Part shown: positions 18,683 through 26,668 of the stretch, piece after piece | How positions within the stretch are numbered: position 1 is the first letter of the stretch | Layout of the letters: every line of letters starts with the position of its first letter | Source of the DNA: Akkermansiaceae bacterium UBA7331 | Lineage (GTDB): Bacteria; Verrucomicrobiota; Verrucomicrobiia; Verrucomicrobiales; Akkermansiaceae | Length of the DNA: 64,000 nucleotides | Assembly: GCA_002471255.1 (NCBI GenBank) | Contig: DKPP01000001.1 | Span: forward strand, 124,001-188,000 | Direction of reading: 5' to 3' | Notes under the pieces: model-generated | Told to the model about the DNA's origin: nothing | The model's input: only the letters and a program-made list of their open reading frames with translations | Databases searched by the model: none | Translations under genes and position numbers: made by a program

Positions 18683-19351
18683 ATGAACGATGGAATCATG
18701 GTGATTGAAACCTCTTGCGAAGAATCCTCTATAACCGTATGTAGAGATGAGGAAATCCTTGGCTCATTTACATGGAATGCCGATCGTAATCAATCTTCTT
18801 TGATTTTTATCGAATTAAGAAAGGCTCTTGATTTATTGGGAGAAACGCCTTTAAAGACAATTTTAGTTGGTGCCGGACCGGGAGCGTATGGTTCCATTCG
18901 GGTTGCTTTAGCTGTGGCAGATGGCTTAGCTTTAGCTTTAGGGGCTCAAGTTGCTTCCATTTCATCTTGGGAGGGAATCCCTACCGATAAGTCCGATTAT
19001 TGGGTGATATCCAATGCTCGTCGTGGAGGTTGGGCGTTTGGCCATATTACACAAAATTGCCTGCTTGAGCCTATTTCAGTATTGCCGCATGAAGAGGCAA
19101 TGGCTTTTCTCAGCAAGGTAAAGAATGATGGTGCTAGTATTTATTCCGTAGAAGACGCAGAAATGCTGCAAAGTCAAGGTATCACCGATCTTGAGTGTTT
19201 GCGCCCTCAATCATCTTTCATAATGAAAAGATGGTTTAAACGTTCTGCTGAAGACCGTGACGTTATCCTCAATCAAGAGCCTGGTCCTCTTTATGTGCGA
19301 CCACCTCATATTACCCCGGCAAAACGACCTAGTTGGGCTGTGAGGGCATAG
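18683..19351 (+). CDS. tsaB: TsaB, tRNA threonylcarbamoyladenosine biosynthesis protein
   Basis: 222 residues, ASKHA fold. It is the inactive TsaD paralogue that, with TsaD and TsaE, transfers the threonylcarbamoyl group to A37 of ANN-reading tRNAs. Features: an N-terminal IETSCEESSITV, the glycine turn GAGPGAYGSIRVAL that defines TsaB, and no metal-binding HXXXH of TsaD. tsaD and tsaE are not nearby. It reads toward gltA with a 67-bp gap. Confidence 0.82.
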   Translation: MNDGIMVIETSCEESSITVCRDEEILGSFTWNADRNQSSLIFIELRKALDLLGETPLKTILVGAGPGAYGSIRVALAVADGLALALGAQVASISSWEGIPTDKSDYWVISNARRGGWAFGHITQNCLLEPISVLPHEEAMAFLSKVKNDGASIYSVEDAEMLQSQGITDLECLRPQSSFIMKRWFKRSAEDRDVILNQEPGPLYVRPPHITPAKRPSWAVRA

Positions 19352-19418
19352 TTTATCATTGACTTTTTTGAAAGTTGGTAGAGTGTATGCACGTAATAAT
19401 TAACAAAAATTATTGATC

Positions 19419-20561
19419 ATGACCGAACCTAATTCTCCTAACCAAAAGACATATTCGAAGGGCCTTAAGGGCATTATTGCAAATGAATCGTCCCTTAGTG
19501 ATGTCCGTGGTGAAGAAGGTCGCTTATTGTATCTTGGTTACAATATTGACGATTTGGTAGAAATGTGCTGTTACGAAGAAGTTGTTTATCTTCTTCTTAA
19601 TAAGCGTTTGCCTAATCGCGAAGAACTCGATTTGGTGAAACAACGTTTGCGTTCCGATCGTGATCTTCCTCAACCAATTTTAGAGTTTTTTAAAACGGCA
19701 ACTAAATCTGCTCGACCAATGTCGGCTTTACGTACAGCCGTTTCCATGTTGGGGATGTATGACGACCGTACCAAGGATCCTAGTCAATTAAAAGAAATCG
19801 GCCTAAGCTTGATCGCTAAGATGCCCGTGATGGTTGCTTACTATTATCGTTTATGCCAAGGCTTGGAGCTTCCTCCAATTCGTGAAGATTTAAACGAAGC
19901 TGAACACTTCTTATGGTTGTTAAAAGGCGAAGAGCCTGATCCACATGAAGCTCAAATTTTAAATGTAGCGTACATTTTGCACGCTGACCATGGCATGAAT
20001 GCCTCGACGTTTGCCGCTCGTGTATGTATTGCCACTTTATCCGATATGTATTCAGCCATTACTGCTGCTATCGGTACTTTAAAAGGACCTTTACATGGTG
20101 GCGCTAATGAAGGCGTTATCGAGATGTTGAAAGAAATCGGCTGCGAAGAAAACGTTGAAGCCTATATTGAAGATAAATTAGCTAAGAAGGAAAAAATCAT
20201 GGGCATGGGCCACCGTGTTTATCGTGTGCTTGATCCTCGTGCTCCACACCTTCGTCGTATGGCTATCAGACTTTCCGAGAAAATTGGTGATCCGAAATGG
20301 ATTCGTATGTCTGAAAGAATCGCCCAAATGGTTCGCCAACGCAAAGGCTTAAACGCTAACGTTGATTTCTATTCGGCAACTGTTTATTACAGCATCGGTA
20401 TTCCAACCCGTTTGTTTACGGCTATTTTTGCTATCGCCCGCTCTTGCGGTTGGGTTGCTCAAGTGCTTGAACAAATGGAAGATAATACATTATACCGCCC
20501 ATTAACAATGTACACAGGCCCTCAAAATTGCATTCCTGTGCCTACCATTGACATGCGATAG
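19419..20561 (+). CDS. gltA: Citrate synthase
   Basis: 380 residues from ATG 19419; a TTG two codons earlier (19413) is possible but less likely. Its short length fits the type II dimeric form lacking the E. coli N-terminal domain. Catalytic motifs are visible: the His of LHADHGMNAS, the His of GPLHGGANE, the His of GMGHRVYR, and the Asp of NVDFYSATVYY. It condenses oxaloacetate and acetyl-CoA, and with sucAB and lpd in this window forms part of the TCA cycle. A clear terminator follows at 20585. Confidence 0.95.
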   Translation: MTEPNSPNQKTYSKGLKGIIANESSLSDVRGEEGRLLYLGYNIDDLVEMCCYEEVVYLLLNKRLPNREELDLVKQRLRSDRDLPQPILEFFKTATKSARPMSALRTAVSMLGMYDDRTKDPSQLKEIGLSLIAKMPVMVAYYYRLCQGLELPPIREDLNEAEHFLWLLKGEEPDPHEAQILNVAYILHADHGMNASTFAARVCIATLSDMYSAITAAIGTLKGPLHGGANEGVIEMLKEIGCEENVEAYIEDKLAKKEKIMGMGHRVYRVLDPRAPHLRRMAIRLSEKIGDPKWIRMSERIAQMVRQRKGLNANVDFYSATVYYSIGIPTRLFTAIFAIARSCGWVAQVLEQMEDNTLYRPLTMYTGPQNCIPVPTIDMR

Positions 20562-20584
20562 ATTTTAGCAAATCATTTTATTTA

Positions 20585-20625
20585 GCAAGGCTCTTTCTTT
20601 TTATAGGAAAGGGCCTTTGCTTTTT
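20585..20625 (+). terminator. Rho-independent terminator of gltA
   Basis: A GC-containing hairpin begins GCAAGG at 20585 and its partner arm ends CCTTTGC at 20620; a run of five T follows. It sits 24 bp after the citrate synthase stop. Confidence 0.8.
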
Positions 20626-20705
20626 ATATTCTAATCTTAACTCAGGTGTCAGAAATCACACTTTGTATGATTGATTTATCATCATAATTCGCTAGGATTA
20701 GGGGC

Positions 20706-22028
20706 ATGAGCTTGCAAGAATGTGATACAATCGTCTCCGCCTCGAATGCGATTTTAGATGGTTATACAGATACGGATGTAGCGATTGCCATTCGTGATGG
20801 ACTCATTGCCGATTTAGGTAAAAAAGGCGACGTTATTGCTAAATGGCAAAGTAAGAACGAGCTAGATTTGGGACGTGCTCTTTTAATGCCCGGCTTAATT
20901 AATGCCCATACGCACGTACCGATGACGTTTTTACGTGGATTTGCTGATGATTTGCCTTTGATGGATTGGTTGACAAAGCACATTTTTCCTGTAGAGGCTC
21001 ATTTGACTAATCGTATTGTTGCTCTTGGTGCTCGTTTGGGTATGTATGAGATGATGCGAGGTGGTACGACCGGCTTTGTCGATTCTTACCTTTTGGAAGC
21101 TAATGTATTGGAAGAAGCCGATAAAATGGGGATGAGATGTGTTGCCGGCGAGGCTGTTTTTGCATTTCCTTCTCCGGCTTATCCTAATTGGGAGGCTGCT
21201 GCCGATCTATACAGAGCTCAAGCGGAAAAATATCGCAATCATTCACGCATTAAATTGTGCATGATGCCTCATAGTGTTTATACGACAAGTGATGATATTT
21301 TGCGTCAAAGTATGGAATTGGCTCAAGAATTGGACATCATGTACCATATTCATTTATCTGAATCCGCCGGCGAAGTTGCCCAATCCAAAGAATTGCACCA
21401 AGGGATGCGTCCGGTTGAATATGCAAAGAGTTTAGGCTTATTGACCAATCGTTCCATTTTTGCTCACATGGTTGATTTAACGGACCAAGAATTGGATTGG
21501 GTTGCCGAATCAGGTGCTCAAATTGTTCATAACCCTGTAAGTAATTTGAAATTAGCATCAGGTATCGCTCCTGTGGCAGATATGGTTTCCAAACGTATTT
21601 CCGTAGCCATCGGTACGGATGGAGCTGCAAGCAATAATAGCCTAGATATGTTTGAAAGCATGAAGTTAGCTGCTATTTTAGCGAAAGGGGCTATGAAGGA
21701 TGCTACGGTGATTCCTGCCGAGATGGCCTTTAAGATGGCTACTCAAGAAGGAGCTCGAGCAATGATGAAGCCGGATGTGGGCGTCTTAAAAATCGGTGCC
21801 CCTGCCGATATGATTGCTCTTGATTTAAATGAGCCTAATGTCGTGCCTCTGTATAATGAAATATCTCATGCGGTTTATGCTTCAAATGCGAAAGATTGCA
21901 TATTGACTATGGTTGAAGGTAAAGTTTTATATCAAAATGGAACTTATGCGGATGGTCTTTATGCTGAAACTGTTGCAGAAATGCAAGATTTGGTCCAATG
22001 GGCTCGCTCAAAAGCAAATTCTTTATAG
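20706..22028 (+). CDS. mtaD: Amidohydrolase, MtaD-like deaminase (5'-methylthioadenosine/S-adenosylhomocysteine)
   Basis: 440 residues, full length for the family. Metal ligands of the amidohydrolase superfamily: NAHTHVPMTFLRG (His-x-His), MYHIHLSES, AHMVDL, and the late Asp in GTDGAASNN. The LRGFADDLPLMDWL stretch is typical of MtaD/TrzN-type deaminases. The likely reaction is deamination of methylthioadenosine or S-adenosylhomocysteine to the inosine derivative, which supports methyl-cycle turnover; guanine or chlorohydrolase activity cannot be excluded from sequence alone. It lies between gltA and lpd. Confidence 0.8.
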   Translation: MSLQECDTIVSASNAILDGYTDTDVAIAIRDGLIADLGKKGDVIAKWQSKNELDLGRALLMPGLINAHTHVPMTFLRGFADDLPLMDWLTKHIFPVEAHLTNRIVALGARLGMYEMMRGGTTGFVDSYLLEANVLEEADKMGMRCVAGEAVFAFPSPAYPNWEAAADLYRAQAEKYRNHSRIKLCMMPHSVYTTSDDILRQSMELAQELDIMYHIHLSESAGEVAQSKELHQGMRPVEYAKSLGLLTNRSIFAHMVDLTDQELDWVAESGAQIVHNPVSNLKLASGIAPVADMVSKRISVAIGTDGAASNNSLDMFESMKLAAILAKGAMKDATVIPAEMAFKMATQEGARAMMKPDVGVLKIGAPADMIALDLNEPNVVPLYNEISHAVYASNAKDCILTMVEGKVLYQNGTYADGLYAETVAEMQDLVQWARSKANSL

Positions 22029-22099
22029 AGATGTCATAGTTTAATGTTTTCGATTGTCTTTTTCTTTACCCTTTAACAATAATATCTTAAATAAATCTT

Positions 22100-23488
22100 A
22101 TGCAATATGATCTCATTGTCATTGGTGGTGGTCCTGCCGGTTATGTCGGCGCCATCCGTGCTGCTCAATTGGGCAAAAAAGTAGTGTGCGTTGAACGCGA
22201 TCGCGTCGGCGGCACTTGCTTAAATTGGGGCTGCATTCCAACCAAAGCTTTGTTGCGAAATGCCGAACTATACCATACGATGGAAAAGCGTGCTGCCGAG
22301 TTTGGTATGAAATTTGATCAATTATCCGTAGATTGGTCAGAAGTGATTGGTCGCTCCCGCAAAGTAAGTGACCGTTTGGCTACCGGTGTTGCCTTTTTAT
22401 TCAAAAAGAACAAGATTGATTCAGTTTCAGGTGAAGCTAAAATTCTTGGAACGGGCAAAGTTGAGGTGACTGACTCCGAAGGTCAAGTATCCATTCTTGA
22501 AGGTTCCAATATCATGATTTGCACAGGTTGCGTGACTCGTTCCGTTCCTAGCCTTCCTATTAACGGCAAAACCATCATTGGTTCAAAAGAGGCAATGACT
22601 CTGGAAAAGAGACCTGAAAGCATGATTGTGATTGGTTCCGGTGCTATTGGTACTGAGTTTTCCTATATTTATAATTCTTTCGGCACTAAAGTAACTTTGA
22701 TCGAGGCTTTACCAAAAATTCTTCCAAATGAAGATGATGATGCGAGTCAAACTTTAGAGCGTGCTTTTAAAAAGCAAGGCATTAAGTGCATGACTCAAGC
22801 TAGCGTTGAGTCTTTAGTAGAGACCGAAGACGGACAAGTCAAAGCTGTAGTGAAAAACAAGATGGGCAAAGAAGAAGAAATCGTTGCCGATGTTTGCTTA
22901 GTAGCTATTGGTGTAAAACCTGTAGTACCTCAAGCCGAAGGATTGGAATTGACTGAAAAAGGCTTTATTAAAGTCGGTAAACGCTATGAAACATCCATTC
23001 CGGGCGTGTATGCTACCGGTGATGTCATCGGTGGTGTGCTATTAGCTCATACAGCTACCTTTGAAGCCGTGCAAGCCGTAGAAGGTATGTTTGATGCCAA
23101 TCATGCTCCAAAATGGGTAGAATTATTCCCAAGTTGCACCTACTGCCATCCACAAGTGGCATCAGTAGGTAAAACGGAGAGAGCTTTAAAAGAAGCTGGT
23201 GTTGCCTATACGGTAGGTAAATTCCCATTCCAAGCTATTGGTAAGGCCGTGGCTGCAGGAGAAACCGATGGCTTCGTGAAATTGCTTTATGGTGCTGAAA
23301 ATGGTGAAATGCTTGGTGCTCATATCGTAGGGCCTGAAGCTACAGAACTTATTTCCGGTATGGGTATTAGCATTCAGGCTGAATTGACTGATGAAGATAT
23401 CCATTCAACGATTTTTGCTCACCCAACGTTATCAGAGGCTATTCATGAAGCTACCTTGGCTTCTCATGGACAAGCTATTCACATGTAA
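22100..23488 (+). CDS. lpd: Dihydrolipoamide dehydrogenase (E3)
   Basis: 462 residues. An FAD-binding GGGPAGYVGAIRAAQ opens the protein. The redox disulfide is in GGTCLNWGCIPTK, an NAD-binding GSGAIGTEF follows, and the C-terminal interface contains HAHPTLSEAIHEA with the active-site His-Glu pair. It reoxidises lipoyl groups of the 2-oxo acid dehydrogenases. It is not in the sucAB operon, so it is probably shared by several complexes. SucB here has no subunit-binding domain, so how this E3 docks to that complex is unclear. Confidence 0.95.
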   Translation: MQYDLIVIGGGPAGYVGAIRAAQLGKKVVCVERDRVGGTCLNWGCIPTKALLRNAELYHTMEKRAAEFGMKFDQLSVDWSEVIGRSRKVSDRLATGVAFLFKKNKIDSVSGEAKILGTGKVEVTDSEGQVSILEGSNIMICTGCVTRSVPSLPINGKTIIGSKEAMTLEKRPESMIVIGSGAIGTEFSYIYNSFGTKVTLIEALPKILPNEDDDASQTLERAFKKQGIKCMTQASVESLVETEDGQVKAVVKNKMGKEEEIVADVCLVAIGVKPVVPQAEGLELTEKGFIKVGKRYETSIPGVYATGDVIGGVLLAHTATFEAVQAVEGMFDANHAPKWVELFPSCTYCHPQVASVGKTERALKEAGVAYTVGKFPFQAIGKAVAAGETDGFVKLLYGAENGEMLGAHIVGPEATELISGMGISIQAELTDEDIHSTIFAHPTLSEAIHEATLASHGQAIHM

Positions 23489-23511
23489 TTGTTGATAAAA
23501 TTTGTTTTTAG

Positions 23512-23554
23512 ACTCATCTGCAGCTTGTCTCACAAGCCGTAGATGAGTTTTTTT
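23512..23554 (+). terminator. Rho-independent terminator of lpd
   Basis: ACTCATCT at 23512-23519 pairs with AGATGAGT at 23541-23548, with a further inner GCTTG/CAAGC pairing. A T-tract follows to 23554. The hairpin begins 23 bp after the stop. Confidence 0.85.
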
Positions 23555-23683
23555 GGTTTAACTGATATGTGAAAATCACCCTTATTTTCGGAGGGATATG
23601 GAGTGGTTTAGTTCTGAAATGATAACTATTACGTTTTGCAACTAAAAAAAGTCTAAATTTCTTGGTTTTGACTTATTTCATGT

Positions 23684-23713
23684 TTGACAGTAACACACTC
23701 TATCGGGCAATAT
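23684..23713 (+). promoter_or_regulatory. Putative sigma-70 promoter of ppdK
   Basis: TTGACA at 23684-23689 and CAATAT at 23708-23713 are separated by 18 bp, giving a leader of roughly 80 nt. The -35 is perfect; the -10 is weak. The 314-bp gap between lpd and ppdK otherwise shows only the lpd terminator and no gene. Confidence 0.4.
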
Positions 23714-23802
23714 ATTCTGCCTTCCCTTCAAGAATTTTGTTAGTAAGTTGCTTATAAAATTTAAGGGGAGATAGTACGTTAATAATTCGACAATTAAGAA
23801 AT

Positions 23803-26547
23803 ATGTCTACTGACTCCTGCGCATGTGGCGCAAAAAATGACAAGTATGTTTATTCCTTTGGCGGAGGGTCCGCCGATGGAGATGGTTCTATGAAAAACCT
23901 TCTTGGTGGTAAAGGTGCTAACCTTGCTGAAATGGCACGTATTGGTTTGCCTGTACCTCCGGGATTTACGATCACCACCGAAGTATGTACCTATTTTTAT
24001 GATCATGACCGCACTTATCCACCTTGTTTGGATGATCAGATCAAGGCTGGTGTAGAAAAAATGGAAGAAGTTTTGGGTTGCAAGTTTGGTGACACAACTG
24101 CTATGCCGTTGCTTGTAGCCGTTCGTTCCGGTGCTCGTGAATCGATGCCTGGTATGATGGACACAATTTTGAACCTCGGTTTGAATGACAAAACCGTACA
24201 AGCCATGGTTGAAGCTACCGGTAACGCCCGTTTTGCATGGGATTGCTACCGTCGTTTCGTTCAAATGTATGGTGATGTGGTATTGGGTGTGCAAAAACTT
24301 CCTGGTGAAGATCACGAACCATTCGAAACCACTATCGATCAAATCAAGGCTGAGCGCTATGGTTCCGCTTCTGTAGAAGATACCGTTTTGACTGCTGAAG
24401 ATTTGCAAGAGCTTGTTGCTCGTTTCAAAGCTTTGGTTCTTGATCGTACAGGTCATGAATTCCCTGAATGCCCATGGGATCAATTGAAGGGTGCCATCGG
24501 CGCCGTATTTGGTTCATGGCAAAATGACCGTGCTATTGTTTATCGTCAAAAATATGGCATTCCATCCGCATGGGGTACCGCTGTAAACGTGCAAGCAATG
24601 GTGTTCGGTAACACAGGTAACGAATCCGGTTCCGGTGTAGCCTTTACTCGTAACCCTGCTAGCGGTGAAAACGAATTCTACGGTGAATTCTTGCTTAACG
24701 CTCAAGGTGAAGACGTTGTTGCCGGTGTGCGTACTCCTTCTCCTGTAGCTGACCTTGAAAATGTAATGCCATGCGCCTTTACTGAATTGATGCGCATGCG
24801 TGGAGTTCTTGAAAATCACTTCCGTGATATGCAAGACTTCGAATTCACCATTCAAGATCGCACCGTTTATCTTTTACAAACACGTAACGGTAAGCGTACC
24901 GGTGTTGCCGCTTTCCGTATCGCTTGCGAAATGGTAGAGCAAGGTTTGATTGACTGGAAGACTGCTGTTAAGCGTGTGCCTGCCGATCAAGTTGATCAAT
25001 TGCTTTCCCCTGTATTTAACCGTGAAGCCCTCAAGGGTGCTAAGGTAGTTACTAAGGGTCTTCCTGCAGGTCCTGGTGCTGCTACCGGTCAGATTTACTT
25101 GAACGCCGAGCGTGCTGTTGAAGCAGCTGATCGTGGTGAAAAAGTTCTTCTTGTACGTGTTGAAACTTCCCCTGAAGATTTACGTGGCATGATTGCTGCC
25201 GAAGGTATCCTCACCGCTCGTGGTGGTGTATCTTCCCACGCCGCTCTTGTTGCTCGTCAAATGGGTAAAGTATGCGTATGTGGTGCTGAAGAACTTGTGG
25301 TTGATTACCATGCACGCACAGTTTCTGCTAATGGCTTGAGCTTTGCAGAAGGTGACTACATGTCCATCGACGGTACTACCGGTTTAGTATTCGCCGGTAA
25401 GGTTGACACCGCTGCTTCCGAAATTATCCAAGTACTCATTGAAAAGAGCTTGAAGCCTGAAGATAGCCGTACCTACCAAAACTTTGAGAAGTTGATGACC
25501 TGGTGTAATGATTGCACCAAGATGTCCGTGCGTACCAACGCCGACTCACCAAAGCAAACTGAAGTAGCTATCGCATTTGGTGCTACCGGTATCGGTCTCT
25601 GCCGTACGGAACACATGTTCTTTGAAGGTGATCGCATCGACTTCGTTCGTGAAATGATCCTTTCCACTAAGAAAGTTGATCGCGTAGGCGCAGTTGCTAA
25701 GCTTCTTCCTTATCAGAAGAGTGACTTTAAGGGTATCTTTAAGGCTCTTAAGGGACTTCCTGCTACCATTCGTCTTCTTGACCCACCATTGCATGAATTC
25801 TTGCCTCAAACTAAGGAACAGCAACTTGACTTGGCTTCCAAGATCGGTATGCCTGTTGAGTTCATCATGCGTCGTGTTGCTGAGCTTCATGAGTTTAACC
25901 CAATGCTTGGTCACCGTGGTTGCCGCCTTGGTATTGCTTATCCTGAAATTACCGAAATGCAGGCTCGTGCCATCCTTGAAGCCGCTGTAGAAGTGTCTCA
26001 AGAAGAAGGTTGCCCTGTAATTCCTGAAATCATGGTTCCATTGGTATCCTTCAAGAAGGAGCTTGATATCCAAAAAGCCATCATTGATAAAGTAGCTGAG
26101 CAAGTATTTGCTGAAAAGGGTGTGAAGATTGATTATCTCGTAGGTACGATGATCGAAATCCCACGTGCCGCCGTTACTGCTGATGAAATCGCAGAAACAG
26201 CTCAATTCTTCTCCTTTGGTACCAATGACTTGACTCAAACAGGTTTAGGTATGAGCCGTGATGACTCCGGTTCTTTCCTTCCTCTTTATCAAGATCTTGA
26301 AATCATCAAGAAAAACGTATTTGCTTCCATCGACCAAGCCGGTGTTGGTAAGTTGATGAAGATTGCCGTTGAACTCGGTCGCAGCACACGCCCTGACATC
26401 AAGTTAGGTATCTGTGGTGAACACGGTGGTGATCCGGCCTCTGTGAAGTTCTGCAATAGCCTCGGTTTGACCTACGTCAGCTGCTCTCCATATCGTGTGC
26501 CTACAGCACGCCTTGCAGCCGCACAAGCTGCTTTGGAACAAGCTTAA
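23803..26547 (+). CDS. ppdK: Pyruvate phosphate dikinase
   Basis: 914 residues, full length. It interconverts pyruvate, ATP and phosphate with PEP, AMP and pyrophosphate, working in gluconeogenesis or PPi-dependent glycolysis. The N-terminal ATP-binding domain includes GGKGANLAEM and RSGARESMPGMMDT. The central phosphohistidine lies in GGVSSHAALVARQMG, and the C-terminal PEP-binding domain has the catalytic Cys in GICGEHGGDP. The residue before the Ser-His, usually Thr (the regulatory phosphorylation site of plant and some bacterial enzymes), is Ser here. Codon use is strongly biased (GGT, CGT, AAG, TTC), more than its neighbours, suggesting very high expression. A strong terminator follows. 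Confidence 0.96.
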   Translation: MSTDSCACGAKNDKYVYSFGGGSADGDGSMKNLLGGKGANLAEMARIGLPVPPGFTITTEVCTYFYDHDRTYPPCLDDQIKAGVEKMEEVLGCKFGDTTAMPLLVAVRSGARESMPGMMDTILNLGLNDKTVQAMVEATGNARFAWDCYRRFVQMYGDVVLGVQKLPGEDHEPFETTIDQIKAERYGSASVEDTVLTAEDLQELVARFKALVLDRTGHEFPECPWDQLKGAIGAVFGSWQNDRAIVYRQKYGIPSAWGTAVNVQAMVFGNTGNESGSGVAFTRNPASGENEFYGEFLLNAQGEDVVAGVRTPSPVADLENVMPCAFTELMRMRGVLENHFRDMQDFEFTIQDRTVYLLQTRNGKRTGVAAFRIACEMVEQGLIDWKTAVKRVPADQVDQLLSPVFNREALKGAKVVTKGLPAGPGAATGQIYLNAERAVEAADRGEKVLLVRVETSPEDLRGMIAAEGILTARGGVSSHAALVARQMGKVCVCGAEELVVDYHARTVSANGLSFAEGDYMSIDGTTGLVFAGKVDTAASEIIQVLIEKSLKPEDSRTYQNFEKLMTWCNDCTKMSVRTNADSPKQTEVAIAFGATGIGLCRTEHMFFEGDRIDFVREMILSTKKVDRVGAVAKLLPYQKSDFKGIFKALKGLPATIRLLDPPLHEFLPQTKEQQLDLASKIGMPVEFIMRRVAELHEFNPMLGHRGCRLGIAYPEITEMQARAILEAAVEVSQEEGCPVIPEIMVPLVSFKKELDIQKAIIDKVAEQVFAEKGVKIDYLVGTMIEIPRAAVTADEIAETAQFFSFGTNDLTQTGLGMSRDDSGSFLPLYQDLEIIKKNVFASIDQAGVGKLMKIAVELGRSTRPDIKLGICGEHGGDPASVKFCNSLGLTYVSCSPYRVPTARLAAAQAALEQA

Positions 26548-26575
26548 TTGTAGATTAATACAAAATATTCAAAAA

Positions 26576-26604
26576 GCCACTCAGTCAATCTGAGTGGCTT
26601 TTTT
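26576..26604 (+). terminator. Rho-independent terminator of ppdK
   Basis: A nine-base perfect stem, GCCACTCAG at 26576-26584 with CTGAGTGGC at 26590-26598, has a five-base loop, six T after it and five A before it. It could also work weakly in reverse. Confidence 0.9.
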
Positions 26605-26614
26605 CGTGTCTGCA

Positions 26615-26648
26615 TAAAAAAGCTCCAAACAAATCAATGTTTGGAGCT
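26615..26648 (-). terminator. Rho-independent terminator of the M60 peptidase gene
   Basis: A ten-base perfect stem, AGCTCCAAAC at 26621-26630 with GTTTGGAGCT at 26639-26648, has a run of A at 26615-26621 that reads as T on the minus strand. It lies 20 bp downstream of the M60 gene stop, back to back with the ppdK terminator. Confidence 0.88.
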
Positions 26649-26668
26649 ATGAAAAACACTGAATTTAT

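Noticed and set aside
23763..23768. GGGGAG upstream of ppdK as its ribosome-binding site
   Set aside because: It is about 34 nt from the ATG and no in-frame alternative start lies nearby; other genes here also lack such sites.
23794..26238. Long antisense open frames (about 230 codons) opposite ppdK
   Set aside because: They follow from the strong codon bias of ppdK (few stop-like patterns on the other strand) and have no domain, signal or start context.
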